Positions 8,964-17,485 of a stretch of 32,541 nt of DNA are shown one piece after another. Source of the stretch: Bacteroidota bacterium (lineage in GTDB: Bacteria; Bacteroidota; Bacteroidia; UKL13-3); the NCBI GenBank assembly GCA_027491355.1, contig JAIXWI010000025.1, forward strand, positions 1 through 32,541. The letters run 5' to 3'. Within the stretch, counting starts at the first letter, position 1. Each line of letters begins with the position of its first letter. The position numbers and the translations under genes were made by a program. The notes under the pieces are model-generated. The model was not told the origin of the DNA. It saw only the letters and a list, made by a program, of their open reading frames with translations, and searched no databases.

Positions 8964-9854
8964 TTAATAACCAGACAGGTCGATTGAGATTTTTGATTTG
9001 TAGGTTAAATTTTTAACTTCTAGGGTATCTGCTTTCATTCTTATTTTGCCGCCATCTGCCGTTACAAAAAGTTGTTCTCCTTCCAAACCTACACTGTAAT
9101 AGTTATTTAAATACTTTATGCCAACTTCGCCACTTTCTAAACGGTAATATTCATTTTTCATGTTAACCACCTTATATGCTTTGTTTGCAGTGGGTCTATC
9201 TCCGAATGTGATTTCTGTTTCAGCAGCGCCAACAGTCCCTTTTGGATATTCCGTGTTGTATGTTTTAAAAACATAATTACAACCACTACCATACAAAGGT
9301 TTACTGTAAAAACTTCTGACTTCAATGTTGTTGTATACTGAGTTAACGATATCCTTGATTGCTAATATGTTGTCTTGATTTTGATATACTTTTGAACTGG
9401 TATCGCATGCTGAAATTATAACAGGTGGAACATAACTCAATGGTTTTTTACCAAAAATAAGGCTGTTAAAGTCTGCGTTTGAAAATTTTAAATTTTCAGT
9501 TCCGTTGCTATCAACCATTTCAATGGAGGTTTTTTCATATTTCAATCCCACACAATCATTGTTAACATATACTCCAACTGTGATGTCAGCAGTCCAAGAA
9601 TTGGCAGAAGTTCTTGATATGTTTTTGATGTAAATGCTGGTGTTCTTATTGAATAAATTCGTATGATTCCGAAGTCTTGAAGTTCCATATTCTACAACTT
9701 TACCTTCATTGTTTTTGAATTCAACCACCAATCCATTCATGTCAGCCCAATAACCCTCTATGAGTTTGTTTTTGACGTTGCTGATCAGTTCTTGTGCTTT
9801 TTTACACCCAAATACCATCAGTGTTAAAGCAATCATCAATATTGTTTTTTTCAT
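8964..9854 (-). CDS. Hypothetical lipoprotein
   Basis: The N-terminus MKKTILMIALTLMVFGCKK is a lipoprotein signal with a lipobox Cys at residue 17. The 279-residue mature part is polar, with short strands (for example residues about 95-120 and 225-290), and shows no motif I recognise. Only its export to the envelope is supported. It is read alone on the minus strand and diverges from the rhodopsin gene across a 427-base gap. Confidence 0.72.
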   Translation of the reverse strand: MKKTILMIALTLMVFGCKKAQELISNVKNKLIEGYWADMNGLVVEFKNNEGKVVEYGTSRLRNHTNLFNKNTSIYIKNISRTSANSWTADITVGVYVNNDCVGLKYEKTSIEMVDSNGTENLKFSNADFNSLIFGKKPLSYVPPVIISACDTSSKVYQNQDNILAIKDIVNSVYNNIEVRSFYSKPLYGSGCNYVFKTYNTEYPKGTVGAAETEITFGDRPTANKAYKVVNMKNEYYRLESGEVGIKYLNNYYSVGLEGEQLFVTADGGKIRMKADTLEVKNLTYKSKISIDLSGY

Positions 9855-10281
9855 AACATGAATATAGGGGTATTATTTGTAAATTGAAAATTATATTTAT
9901 TTCATTATTAGTTACTTATGTTTTTATAGATTGCGTTCAATGGTTAGTTTGTATCCTTAATAGTTGGCTCTTGTAAACAAAATAAAAGTTGTAATTACTG
10001 CTTAGTTCAGTCTCCATGAATTTTAAAATTTAGTTTTTTTAATGAAATACCCCCCTTAATTCTAATAATTTATTTTTTTTATTAAATTTTTTTTATAGGG
10101 TGTATATGTCCCATTTTACTGCAAAAAATGACTTTTTAATATAAAAAATTTATTATCAGAATGTTAAGGTTTAAAACATTTTAAAAATAACCATGTTTAC
10201 ATACCAATTGAAGACAGAAATCAATTAAAAAAACGTGGAGATCCGAAAATCCAAAAGAGTAGGAAAACAAAAAACAAAAAA
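9855..10281. other. AT-rich intergenic region upstream of the rhodopsin gene
   Basis: This 427-base gap holds long T and A tracts (for example around 10060-10100) and an A-rich leader directly before the rhodopsin ATG. I see no open frame, no strong hairpin and no exact TAnnTTTG box, so the rhodopsin promoter is not placed. Confidence 0.5.
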
Positions 10282-10998
10282 ATGGAACATTTAAAAATTG
10301 CTAGCGACAACTATGTTGCTTTTACGTTCTTCATTGGAACGATGGCTATGATGGCAGCCTCTGTTTTCTTTTTCTTCGAATTAAGTACTACTTCGAGCAA
10401 ATGGAGAACTTCAGTTTTGGTATCTGGATTGATCACTTTCATTGCAGCAGTTCATTACTACTACATGAGAGGGTACAATTTAGCAACTGGTGATTCACCA
10501 ACCTTTTTCAGGTATGTAGATTGGATCTTAACTGTACCTTTGATGTGTGTTGAATTTTATTTAATCACCAAGAAAGCTGGCGCAAAAGTATCGTTGCTTT
10601 GGAAGCTCATTTTTGCATCTTTAGTGATGTTGATTACAGGTTATTTCGGTGAAACAATTGACCGTGGTAACAGTGTGATGTGGGGTGTGATTTCAGGTGC
10701 GGCTTATTTCTACATTGCGTATTTGGTTTGGTTTGGAGAAGTTGCAAATCTTTCACAAACTGCTGGTAAGCAAGTTGCAAAAGCAACTCGTGTGCTTGCA
10801 TGGTTTGTATTGGTAGGTTGGGCAATTTATCCATTAGGATACATTTTAGGAACTCCAGGTGGATTGTTTGGCATTCAGTTAGTAGCTGACCCTGCTGCTG
10901 CAGCTCATTCTATGGACATCGTTTACAACATTGCTGATGCAATTAATAAAATTGGTTTTGGTTTAGTAATTTATAGCCTTTCAAGAAGCGAAGATTAA
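10282..10998 (+). CDS. Proton-pumping rhodopsin (proteorhodopsin type)
   Basis: This seven-helix retinal protein pumps protons outward in light and so builds proton-motive force. Helix C carries D80 (counter-ion and acceptor), T84 and E91 (donor), the DTE motif of proton pumps. H58 pairs with D80, and K223 in helix G is the retinal Schiff-base lysine (INKIGFG). The colour-tuning position, eight after D80, is M88, typical of green-absorbing forms in Bacteroidota. By hand alignment the helix E site that is Phe in green proteorhodopsin is Gly135 (WGVIS), the small residue that opens the carotenoid-antenna window in xanthorhodopsin. The 238-residue length is normal. The retinal-synthesis fusion gene follows after a terminator. 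Confidence 0.96.
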   Translation: MEHLKIASDNYVAFTFFIGTMAMMAASVFFFFELSTTSSKWRTSVLVSGLITFIAAVHYYYMRGYNLATGDSPTFFRYVDWILTVPLMCVEFYLITKKAGAKVSLLWKLIFASLVMLITGYFGETIDRGNSVMWGVISGAAYFYIAYLVWFGEVANLSQTAGKQVAKATRVLAWFVLVGWAIYPLGYILGTPGGLFGIQLVADPAAAAHSMDIVYNIADAINKIGFGLVIYSLSRSED

Positions 10999-11019
10999 AA
11001 TTAAACAATTACAAATTTT

Positions 11020-11057
11020 AAAAGGGAGGTTGTTGCTAATGAACTACCTCCCTTTTT
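11020..11057 (+). terminator. Terminator between the rhodopsin gene and the crtY-blh fusion
   Basis: AAAAGGGAGGT pairs with ACCTCCCTTTT around a 15-base loop and is followed by TTATTT. It can end most rhodopsin transcripts, leaving reduced read-through or a separate promoter for the next gene. Confidence 0.85.
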
Positions 11058-11141
11058 ATTTCATTCAAAACTGAAACATAACCCCGCACTAGCTAAATAA
11101 AATAGTAGAATCAGTTCCACATTTACAATCTATACGTTAAA

Positions 11142-13124
11142 ATGAATCAATTTTTAAATACATATGATTATATTTTCTGTGGAACTGGAACAGCTGCTAT
11201 ATTGGTGCTTTTGGAGTTAGAAAGGAATCATTTACTTGATAACAAATCGGTATTACTCATAGATCCAGACTCGAAAGAAAAAAACGACAAAACATTTTGT
11301 TTTTGGGCAGCTGTCAATGAACCCATCGCAGTAAACTTAAACCAGCTCATTTCTCATTCTTGGGATGAAGTCATCATCTCAGAAAAAAAAGTAGAAAAAA
11401 TTTGGCCTTACAAGTACAATCATATTTCAAGTATAGCATTATACAAGCAGCTGCATCGGCTTAAGTTAAAATACAATTTTCATGTTCACTCATTCAATGT
11501 AGATACTATTTCAACAGATGAATCAGGTGTTTTTGTAACCGTCAACGAACTAAAAGTAAGGGCGGACAAGGTTTTCGATTCTAGAACCCCGTTGTTCAAA
11601 CAACCTTCAGAAGGAGAAGTTCATATTTCACAGAGTTTCATTGGTTGGGTGGTTGAAACTGAAACACCTATAGCCAATGCCTCCTCGTTCAGGTTCATGG
11701 ATTTTCAAATACCGCAACAGGGTTCAACCCAATTTGTGTATGTACTTCCATTTTCATCCAATAAAGCTTTGATTGAGGTGACAAGATTTGGTTCAGAGCT
11801 TATACCGGAAGCATCCGCCAATGAGTTGCTTCAAAATTACCTACAAGAACATTATGGAAATTATAAAATTTTAGAAATAGAAAGGGGTTGTATACCTATG
11901 ACTAATACAACCATCAATCATTCAAATTTGCCAGGTGTCATATTGTTGGGCGCCAGGAATTATCAGATCAAACCAAGCACTGGATATGCATTTAAAAATA
12001 TGTATTACCATGCACGTTCCGTTGTAGAGGCTATTCAAAACAATGCTTCAGTTTATACATTGAACAAAAATAAACATGATATCAATAAAAGTAGGTTTTC
12101 ATTTTATGATGATTTGTTACTAGATATCTTAAAAAACAAACCCAATGAAGGTAAACATGTTTTTACCTCATTATTAGAAAATATTGAAACCAGAAAGATT
12201 TTAGATTTCTTAGATGAAAAAACCAGCATAAAAGAGGAAATCAGTATTTTTAAGGTATTACCGATGAAACCTTTTCTTGTGAGTTTACTTTCTAAATGCA
12301 AGAACTATAATTGGTTTAGGCCATTCCTCATTGCTGTTTTAACATTTGTTTTACTCATGTTTAAAAACGATGAGCTTGCAAAAGCGCTGTTTTTTATAGG
12401 CTTGGTAACAGTAGGCATTCCACATGGTGCCCTAGATCATTTAATAGAAACAGGAAAACTTGAAACTAAAAAAACGCCATTGTTCATTTTAAAATATTTG
12501 TTTTTAACAGCCTCAGTGGCTTTGTTTTGGTATTATCAACCCCAATTAGCTCTTTTGTTTTTTTTAGTGTTTTCCGCCTGGCATTTTGGTCAAGCTGATG
12601 GCAACAGCTGGAACTTTGGAAGGGTGTTTTCAGCCTTGTGGGGATTGTTTGTATTGTTTTATTTGTTGTCAACACACCAAGAAGAAGCCAATGCCATCAT
12701 ACAAAATTTAGCCAAAATAAGTATTCCGTTCGCCTCACCATTCTGGATTATTTTACCTTGGTTCACATTGGCAATTTTCAAAAGAAATGTTGCTTTTGCA
12801 ATTACCATATGCTGGCTCATGCTCTCATGCAAACTACCTCTCATTGTTTCATTTGGTTTATATTTTATAGGTCAACACAGTTTTTCAGGATGGAACCATT
12901 TACGTAAGCATCTTCAATTAAGTCATGTCAGTATGTGGTTGCATGCTTTGCCATTTCACATTGGTGCCTGGGTTATTTTCATGGTTTTTATTTACCTGAA
13001 TTCAACAGCCAATTTATTCTCGGATTTAAGATTTTGGCCTTTGTTTTTTGTTTTCATTGCTGCAATCAGTTTCCCGCATACCATTTACATGAACAAGATT
13101 TATTTTAAAAGAAAACAACTTTAA
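11142..13124 (+). CDS. Lycopene cyclase–beta-carotene 15,15'-dioxygenase fusion (CrtY-Blh)
   Basis: One 660-residue frame holds two enzymes. Residues 1 to about 380 are a CrtY-type lycopene beta-cyclase: dinucleotide-binding GTGTAA at 14-19, TFCFWA at 51-56 and the conserved KPSTGYAFKNM at 277-287. Residues about 390-660 form a multi-helix membrane Brp/Blh dioxygenase with GIPHGALDH (H428, H433), WHFGQAD (H481), GQHSFSGWNH (H579, H586) and FPHTIYM (H646), which include the iron-binding histidines. The first half makes beta-carotene from lycopene and the second cleaves it to retinal for the adjacent rhodopsin. No stop or frameshift separates the halves; they are joined by a roughly 90-residue polar segment. 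Usually crtY and blh are separate genes. Confidence 0.93.
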   Translation: MNQFLNTYDYIFCGTGTAAILVLLELERNHLLDNKSVLLIDPDSKEKNDKTFCFWAAVNEPIAVNLNQLISHSWDEVIISEKKVEKIWPYKYNHISSIALYKQLHRLKLKYNFHVHSFNVDTISTDESGVFVTVNELKVRADKVFDSRTPLFKQPSEGEVHISQSFIGWVVETETPIANASSFRFMDFQIPQQGSTQFVYVLPFSSNKALIEVTRFGSELIPEASANELLQNYLQEHYGNYKILEIERGCIPMTNTTINHSNLPGVILLGARNYQIKPSTGYAFKNMYYHARSVVEAIQNNASVYTLNKNKHDINKSRFSFYDDLLLDILKNKPNEGKHVFTSLLENIETRKILDFLDEKTSIKEEISIFKVLPMKPFLVSLLSKCKNYNWFRPFLIAVLTFVLLMFKNDELAKALFFIGLVTVGIPHGALDHLIETGKLETKKTPLFILKYLFLTASVALFWYYQPQLALLFFLVFSAWHFGQADGNSWNFGRVFSALWGLFVLFYLLSTHQEEANAIIQNLAKISIPFASPFWIILPWFTLAIFKRNVAFAITICWLMLSCKLPLIVSFGLYFIGQHSFSGWNHLRKHLQLSHVSMWLHALPFHIGAWVIFMVFIYLNSTANLFSDLRFWPLFFVFIAAISFPHTIYMNKIYFKRKQL

Positions 13125-13271
13125 AAAATACCAATCGCTTCTTGGATGTTTCAAAAGCATTTATTTTGTTTGAATAACAATTTTAGTTGACTTCATTCAG
13201 TTCTACACAACTTTCTTTGCAAGCAATCACAATCAATGGCTGCTAACTAGTACTGAAAACTTGTTCCTGTA

Positions 13272-13454
13272 TTACTGCTTCTTTGATTTCAACCACAATA
13301 AAAAATCAATCAGTGCACCTATCAAAACACCTATTGCCAAACCAATGGCTAGCATGTTGTTTGGATGTGATGAATTTGAAGCAAATGCGAACCCCAATGC
13401 CACTCCAATGGCAGCACCTATACCAATTCCATTTCCTACTTTTTTTGAATGCAT
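13272..13454 (-). CDS. Small glycine-rich membrane protein
   Basis: The 60-residue peptide has two glycine/alanine-rich hydrophobic segments (about residues 10-25 and 34-54) and a basic tail (WLKSKKQ). Repeated GIAIGVALG-like text is typical of short, widespread bacterial membrane proteins of unknown role. The opposite-strand frame over the same bases lacks any family features and is taken as a shadow. Alone between the convergent-looking gaps on either side. Confidence 0.6.
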   Translation of the reverse strand: MHSKKVGNGIGIGAAIGVALGFAFASNSSHPNNMLAIGLAIGVLIGALIDFLLWLKSKKQ

Positions 13455-13641
13455 AAAGCCAAAATAGGGTTTTAAAACTATTTTTTAAAATGAAATAGAT
13501 TACTGTACCAGTTTAAACCTTAGCTATGAGTTTTACTTGTTTAATACTTTACTGTCAAATCAATACATTCATTTGTTTAATATTTACAACTGCCCACTTT
13601 CAGGTGTAGATTACCAATTCATTTTTATATAGTTAAATTGG

Positions 13642-13649
13642 TACCTTTG
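13642..13649 (+). promoter_or_regulatory. -7 promoter box before the surface-protein gene
   Basis: TACCTTTG matches TAnnTTTG 35 bases before the ATG at 13685. No exact TTG is found at the expected upstream distance, so the promoter is only partly supported. Confidence 0.45.
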
Positions 13650-13684
13650 GTATTGATTTGGAAATTCTTACATCAACTATTACA

Positions 13685-14344
13685 ATGAAAAATTGCTTAT
13701 TGGTATTCTCATTTTTGCTTTCAATAGCAACTTTTGCTCAAGTAGGTATTGGAACCAATACTCCAGATGCTTCATCTATGTTGGAAGTGAAAAGTACCAA
13801 TAAAGGTTTTTTACCTCCACGTGTTGCTTTAACAGCTACCAATTCTTCAGCACCTGTAACTGCTCCAACAGCTGGTTTGTTGGTATACAACACAGCATCT
13901 GCCGGAACAACACCTTATGATGTTTCACCAGGTTACTATTATTGGAGTGGAGCGGCTTGGTTCAAATTAGCAGAAAATAACAGTACTAGAATAGCAGCCT
14001 TTGTAAATAGAGGAGTAGATGTAACCTTAGGGAATTTAAAGGTAAGAGTTTCTGCTACTGGTAATGCAAGTTTGCAAGTTTCTACTGTTACAGGAACTTA
14101 TACGGTTTATGGAAGTGATACATATGTAGCGGGTGGGGTAGGAGGCACTACAATATCAGATGTGGCAAAATTAACCATCACCACAACCCCAGCTTATTTA
14201 AATGGAGGTTTACATTTTACTGTAGGAGGATTCACTGATACATGGATAATCATGGATCAAACTAACAGTATTGGATGGAGAATTAACATGATTATTGGAG
14301 CAAGCTATATCAATAATCTCATTTCTATTGAAAGGATTTTATAA
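13685..14344 (+). CDS. Secreted surface protein with VGIGTNTPDASSMLEV-type head
   Basis: A signal peptide (MKNCLLVFSFLLSIATFAQ) precedes VGIGTNTPDASSMLEVKSTNKGFL, the opening found on many Bacteroidota exported proteins, often tail-fibre-like or adhesin-like. The rest is a beta-rich, Thr/Gly-rich domain of about 190 residues with no catalytic motif. The ATG at 13685 is chosen because the signal peptide starts there; an upstream in-frame start adds nine polar residues. No type IX sorting domain is seen. Role unknown, surface location inferred. Confidence 0.75.
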   Translation: MKNCLLVFSFLLSIATFAQVGIGTNTPDASSMLEVKSTNKGFLPPRVALTATNSSAPVTAPTAGLLVYNTASAGTTPYDVSPGYYYWSGAAWFKLAENNSTRIAAFVNRGVDVTLGNLKVRVSATGNASLQVSTVTGTYTVYGSDTYVAGGVGGTTISDVAKLTITTTPAYLNGGLHFTVGGFTDTWIIMDQTNSIGWRINMIIGASYINNLISIERIL

Positions 14345-14376
14345 ATGCTATTTTTACCCAAAATCTATCAAGGTAG

Positions 14377-14426
14377 CAATCAAAAAGCAAAAAGCCGACG
14401 TTCGTCGGCTTTTTGCTTTTTGATTG
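14377..14426. terminator. Strong bidirectional terminator
   Basis: A perfect 24-base inverted repeat (left arm 14377-14400, right arm 14403-14426, containing AAAAAGCCGACG and its complement) sits between two convergent genes. The T-rich arm on each strand makes it a terminator both ways. Confidence 0.92.
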
Positions 14427-14443
14427 ACTTGAAAAAAATGGGA

Positions 14444-15259
14444 TTATTTACAATTCCAAGTGATATTGATAACTGAATTATTTGCACCAGTTATTTTCAA
14501 TGAACTTGGATTGCCATTGGAATCAATGGTATAAGTATGCGTATCAATTTCGCTGCTTCCTTCATCAAAGTATTCTACAGTTTTGATCTCGTTTTTGTTT
14601 GCTTTTCCTTTACGGCTTAACCAAGCAGTAAACTGTTCTAGTTTTCCAGGTAAGCTTAAATCATATACAGTTACTTGTGTGAGCGTGCTGTCTGTAACAT
14701 TCCCGCTGTCGTCAAATTTTAAAGAATAAACTTTGGTTTGGTTACCATTTTCATAGGTATAACTTTTTCCATAATAATACTTCTGAACCATCGAATCCAT
14801 TGGAGATTTGTAAGTAGATAAGTCCATTTCTCTGAGCAGGTATCCATCGTTTGAATAAGTAAACTCATTTTCAGAGGTGTAATTAGGATCAGTAGGTGTT
14901 TGTACAGATTTAATTACATAACCTGATGAGTTAAGGGTATGGATAGTTACGTAAGTATATACTTTGCCATCGCTTGAAGTGTAACTTGTAGTTTCAATCA
15001 TTTTATTTCCTTGGTAAGCAAAGGTTGTTTTAGATGAATCATTTTGTGTGCTACTTTCAATGATACGTCTTAAATCATCGTATTTAAATGAACCATTGTA
15101 GGATCCAGTGAATGCTGTTACCAAACAATTAGGTGCTGAAATGGTTGGTGAATTACTTGTAGAGGTTTCTTCTTTTTTACATGAACTCAGCGTAGTAATT
15201 GTTAAAATGGAGAGCGTGAATAAATTTAAAATTAAATTTTTGTTGTTGATGATTTTCAT
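14444..15259 (-). CDS. Hypothetical lipoprotein with RHS/YD-like strand repeats
   Basis: The N-terminus has a lipoprotein signal with lipobox LSSC (Cys27). Residues about 55-250 show recurring beta-strand units such as YDDLRRIIESS, FAYQGNKMIETT, FTYSNDGYLLREM and YTYENGNQTKVY, which resemble the YD-type repeats of Bacteroidota lipoproteins often annotated as DUF4595-like or RHS-like. The protein is probably anchored to the outer membrane. No enzymatic motif is seen. Confidence 0.72.
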   Translation of the reverse strand: MKIINNKNLILNLFTLSILTITTLSSCKKEETSTSNSPTISAPNCLVTAFTGSYNGSFKYDDLRRIIESSTQNDSSKTTFAYQGNKMIETTSYTSSDGKVYTYVTIHTLNSSGYVIKSVQTPTDPNYTSENEFTYSNDGYLLREMDLSTYKSPMDSMVQKYYYGKSYTYENGNQTKVYSLKFDDSGNVTDSTLTQVTVYDLSLPGKLEQFTAWLSRKGKANKNEIKTVEYFDEGSSEIDTHTYTIDSNGNPSSLKITGANNSVINITWNCK

Positions 15260-15503
15260 AATTACTTATTTTGGTATGCAAAATTAATAATTTTGAAACA
15301 ACTAGATTGTGTTAAAAGCAATCAATTGTAAAATTTTAGCAAAACTTTTTTCAACCCTAAAGCAACTGTATTTGTTGGTTTTATTGGAGTCTAAGCTTAC
15401 TCTTTTGAATTTTTTTAATCAATTTTTAATAAATGTATTGCTGATACATTGTAACCTATAGTTTTCAGCATCAATTTTAAACTACAGGTATGTTTTTTGT
15501 GGA

Positions 15504-16091
15504 TTAATATTTGTAACCAATCAATTCTACCACTATTTCATTGCGTCTGTTAATTACTTCGTAGGGAGGGTTATACCCTAGAAAAGAAAATTTATTAATG
15601 AAACTTATTTTTTCTTTGAGCAATTCATTTTTTAAAATAGTCGTATATTTTTCAATCTTCTCATCATCTGCCCACCCATCAAAGCGAATGGCGGCAATGA
15701 TTTTTTCTTCTTGTTTTTCGAAAACGATGTTGCTGTTAGTAGGATTGGGTAAGTTATTCAAATTGTATCCTTTTGGAACCATGAACTTCATTTTTGTTGT
15801 ATCTCCCATTTCCATTACCACAGGTGAGGTCATGGCAATTTTTTCGTTAGATTCATTGTTTCCAAAAATATATCCAGCTAATATTCTGAAACCTTCGCTT
15901 GCACTGGCTTTGTAACCTTTTTTACTGAGTTTAACACTCGAAAACAAAGCTGGGTCGTATTTTCTAACCTCAAATTGATCATACTTTTTAATGACCTCGT
16001 AATTGTGTTGTTCTGTTTTTTGCGTGCTTCTTGATATAAAAAATTGTGCAATTGCTGTCAATATTAAAATTGAAAAGAGGACTACTTTCAT
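15504..16091 (-). CDS. SOUL-family heme-binding-like protein
   Basis: After a short hydrophobic N-terminal anchor (MKVVLFSILILTAIAQFFI), the protein carries the SOUL domain: YEVIKKYDQFEVRKYDPALF, GFRILAGYIFGNNESNEKIAMTSPV and the C-terminal SFLGYNPPYEVINRRNEI. SOUL proteins bind heme or tetrapyrrole in animals, plants and some bacteria; the bacterial role is unclear. The upstream in-frame start at 16121 overlaps a TACATTTG promoter box, so the ATG at 16091 (195 residues) is used. Monocistronic. Confidence 0.9.
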   Translation of the reverse strand: MKVVLFSILILTAIAQFFISRSTQKTEQHNYEVIKKYDQFEVRKYDPALFSSVKLSKKGYKASASEGFRILAGYIFGNNESNEKIAMTSPVVMEMGDTTKMKFMVPKGYNLNNLPNPTNSNIVFEKQEEKIIAAIRFDGWADDEKIEKYTTILKNELLKEKISFINKFSFLGYNPPYEVINRRNEIVVELIGYKY

Positions 16092-16118
16092 ACAGGTGAA
16101 TGCCATTAATGTAAGGAT

Positions 16119-16126
16119 CAAATGTA
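16119..16126 (-). promoter_or_regulatory. -7 promoter box of the SOUL gene
   Basis: On the minus strand TACATTTG matches TAnnTTTG, 27 bases before the ATG at 16091. It decides the start codon. The -33 TTG is not clear. Confidence 0.55.
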
Positions 16127-16358
16127 ACAGATTTACACGGAATTAAGTCATTTTATTGTAGTTTTAGCTTCTGTATACTTTAGGATGTTTTGATTTTCAA
16201 CTGATCCAAAACAGTGATACGAATATCAGGCCTTCTCTTTTCATTGCTTTTTTCGGGGAAGACATCGCTCTCATACTACGCTTGAGTAGGTAACTTTTTT
16301 AATGGTTACAGCGCAAACTTTCAATGAAGATTTTAAGGAACTTTATACTTGCCAGTTT

Positions 16359-16772
16359 TTAGTTTGTGCTTTCTTTTTCAATTTGTTGGAGTATAAAATC
16401 TTGTCCAAATGAGAGCTTTTTGGCTAAAGCACTATTCGGTTCAATCACTCTCCAAAAAGGGGTGATTTCCTCAACAAGATTTCCTTTCTGCAACTTTTCA
16501 TAATTTGCCTCTGCCACAATCCGCAAAAATATTCCTGTTGTTACAGGACAAGTATAATCAGCATCATGCGCTATGGCAAGGTCTTTTCGTAATGTTTTTA
16601 TATCAATGCGCTTACCAAAATCAATTTCCTGGATATAATTTTCAATGATTTTTGGGGTAGCAATAAACATGTTACTGCCTGCTGGAATATCTGCAAAGTC
16701 AATATCAATGCGTTTAATTTTTGACGCTTTGTTTTCATTCAATTTTTCAAGCCAAGTCTTCTTCATTGCCAT
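16359..16772 (-). CDS. MGMT/Ada-like (alkyltransferase-fold) protein
   Basis: A 137-residue protein with the order of elements seen in O6-alkylguanine-DNA alkyltransferase-like domains: DIKTLRKDLAIAHDADYTCPVTTGIF, a helix RIVAEANYEKL, then ITPFWRVIEPNSALAKKL, where PFWRVI is in the place of the active-site PCHRV. The reactive Cys of that motif is absent, as in ATL proteins that flag lesions rather than repair them, but a Cys is present in TCPVTTG. The family assignment is by motif resemblance only. Its promoter lies within the neighbouring repeat at 16815-16878. Confidence 0.45.
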   Translation of the reverse strand: MAMKKTWLEKLNENKASKIKRIDIDFADIPAGSNMFIATPKIIENYIQEIDFGKRIDIKTLRKDLAIAHDADYTCPVTTGIFLRIVAEANYEKLQKGNLVEEITPFWRVIEPNSALAKKLSFGQDFILQQIEKESTN

Positions 16773-16789
16773 TTATTTAGTTGCACTTA

Positions 16790-16828
16790 CAAAATTACCC
16801 AAAAATATAAAATTAGATGCAGCTCCAA
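16790..16828 (-). promoter_or_regulatory. Promoter of the MGMT-like gene, partly inside a repeat
   Basis: On the minus strand TTG (16826-16828) and TATTTTTG (16800-16807) are 18 bases apart; a second TAATTTTG lies at 16790-16797. The TTG belongs to the intergenic repeat copy, so the repeat contributes half of the promoter. Confidence 0.5.
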
Positions 16829-16878
16829 TGTGATGATTGAGTGTTTGACAATTAGGAAGTTGAAGGATTGAGCTTTGT
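16815..16878. repeat. Intergenic repeat, 3' module (copy C)
   Basis: The 64 bases from AGATGCAGCT to GAGCTTTGT align with 30601-30664 (same length, roughly three quarters identical by eye, with AGATGCAGCT and GATGATTGA conserved). It follows the stop of the DHFR-like gene by 35 bases. The inner hairpin half found in copies A and B is missing here. Confidence 0.75.
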
Positions 16879-16913
16879 ATTAATTTACAGGAAGTTTAAG
16901 AAATAACCATCAA

Positions 16914-17444
16914 CTATTTTTGAAGTTCATAACAGTATTGAATTAATCCTGTTTCAAACACTTTTCTGCTCTTTTGTTCAAAATCATTTGGAATGATGCC
17001 TTTATCAAAAAGCAATTTTCCTTTTTCAAGTTTAACAGGGATGACTGATAGTATTATTTCATCTATTAATCGTTCATTTAACAATGATTTTGCTAGGGCA
17101 GCTCCACCGTCACAATAAATATGTTTATGCGGTGAAGATTTTAGTTGGGTTATGAGTGCTTTCAAATCACCATTGTAAAAGAAAAGGTTCGTTCTATCTG
17201 ATTTTATTGAAGCTCTTGTTACCACATAAACATTCTTATCAGGGTGATAAGGGTATCCCATACCAACAACTATTTCATATGTTCTTCTTCCAACTAATAT
17301 GGCTCCTACAGAGTTGATGAATTCATTGTATCCATAATCCTCTCCTTCAATTTGATAAGGGTTCAAAAAATCAATGTTGTCATTTTCCCCTGCAAGAAAT
17401 CCATCACTAGACATAGCGGTATACAAAATTGTTTTACTACTCAT
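16914..17444 (-). CDS. Dihydrofolate reductase/RibD C-terminal family protein
   Basis: The N-terminal SKTILYTAMSSDGFLAG, the central GAILVGRRTYEIV and the C-terminal YCDGGAALAKSLLNERLIDEIILSVIPV are the marks of the RibD C-terminal (dihydrofolate reductase-like) fold, which binds NADPH. Many stand-alone members are of unknown substrate. Length about 176 residues from the ATG at 17444; a TTG ten codons earlier lies inside a repeat box and is not preferred. The gene is bordered by repeat pieces on both sides (16815-16878 and 17459-17485), like the single-gene units at 30.7-31.6 kb. Confidence 0.88.
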   Translation of the reverse strand: MSSKTILYTAMSSDGFLAGENDNIDFLNPYQIEGEDYGYNEFINSVGAILVGRRTYEIVVGMGYPYHPDKNVYVVTRASIKSDRTNLFFYNGDLKALITQLKSSPHKHIYCDGGAALAKSLLNERLIDEIILSVIPVKLEKGKLLFDKGIIPNDFEQKSRKVFETGLIQYCYELQK

Positions 17445-17458
17445 TTTATAAAGAATAT

Positions 17459-17485
17459 GGGTTACACTGTACAAGTATAATCCTT
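17459..17485. repeat. Intergenic repeat, 5' box
   Basis: These 27 bases (beginning GGGTTACACTGTACAAG) are identical to 30946-30972. In both places the box lies just upstream of a minus-strand start codon (14 and 6 bases away). Confidence 0.9.

Noticed and set aside
13261-13467. Plus-strand frame opposite the glycine-rich membrane protein
   Set aside because: The composition (many Ala/Pro/Asn repeats) is what a reverse reading of GIAIGVALG codons gives; no start context.
16142-16358. Possible further copy of the intergenic repeat (CTCTTTTCATTGC, GGTTACAGCG)
   Set aside because: Only short scattered matches to copies A and B; the stem structure is not present.
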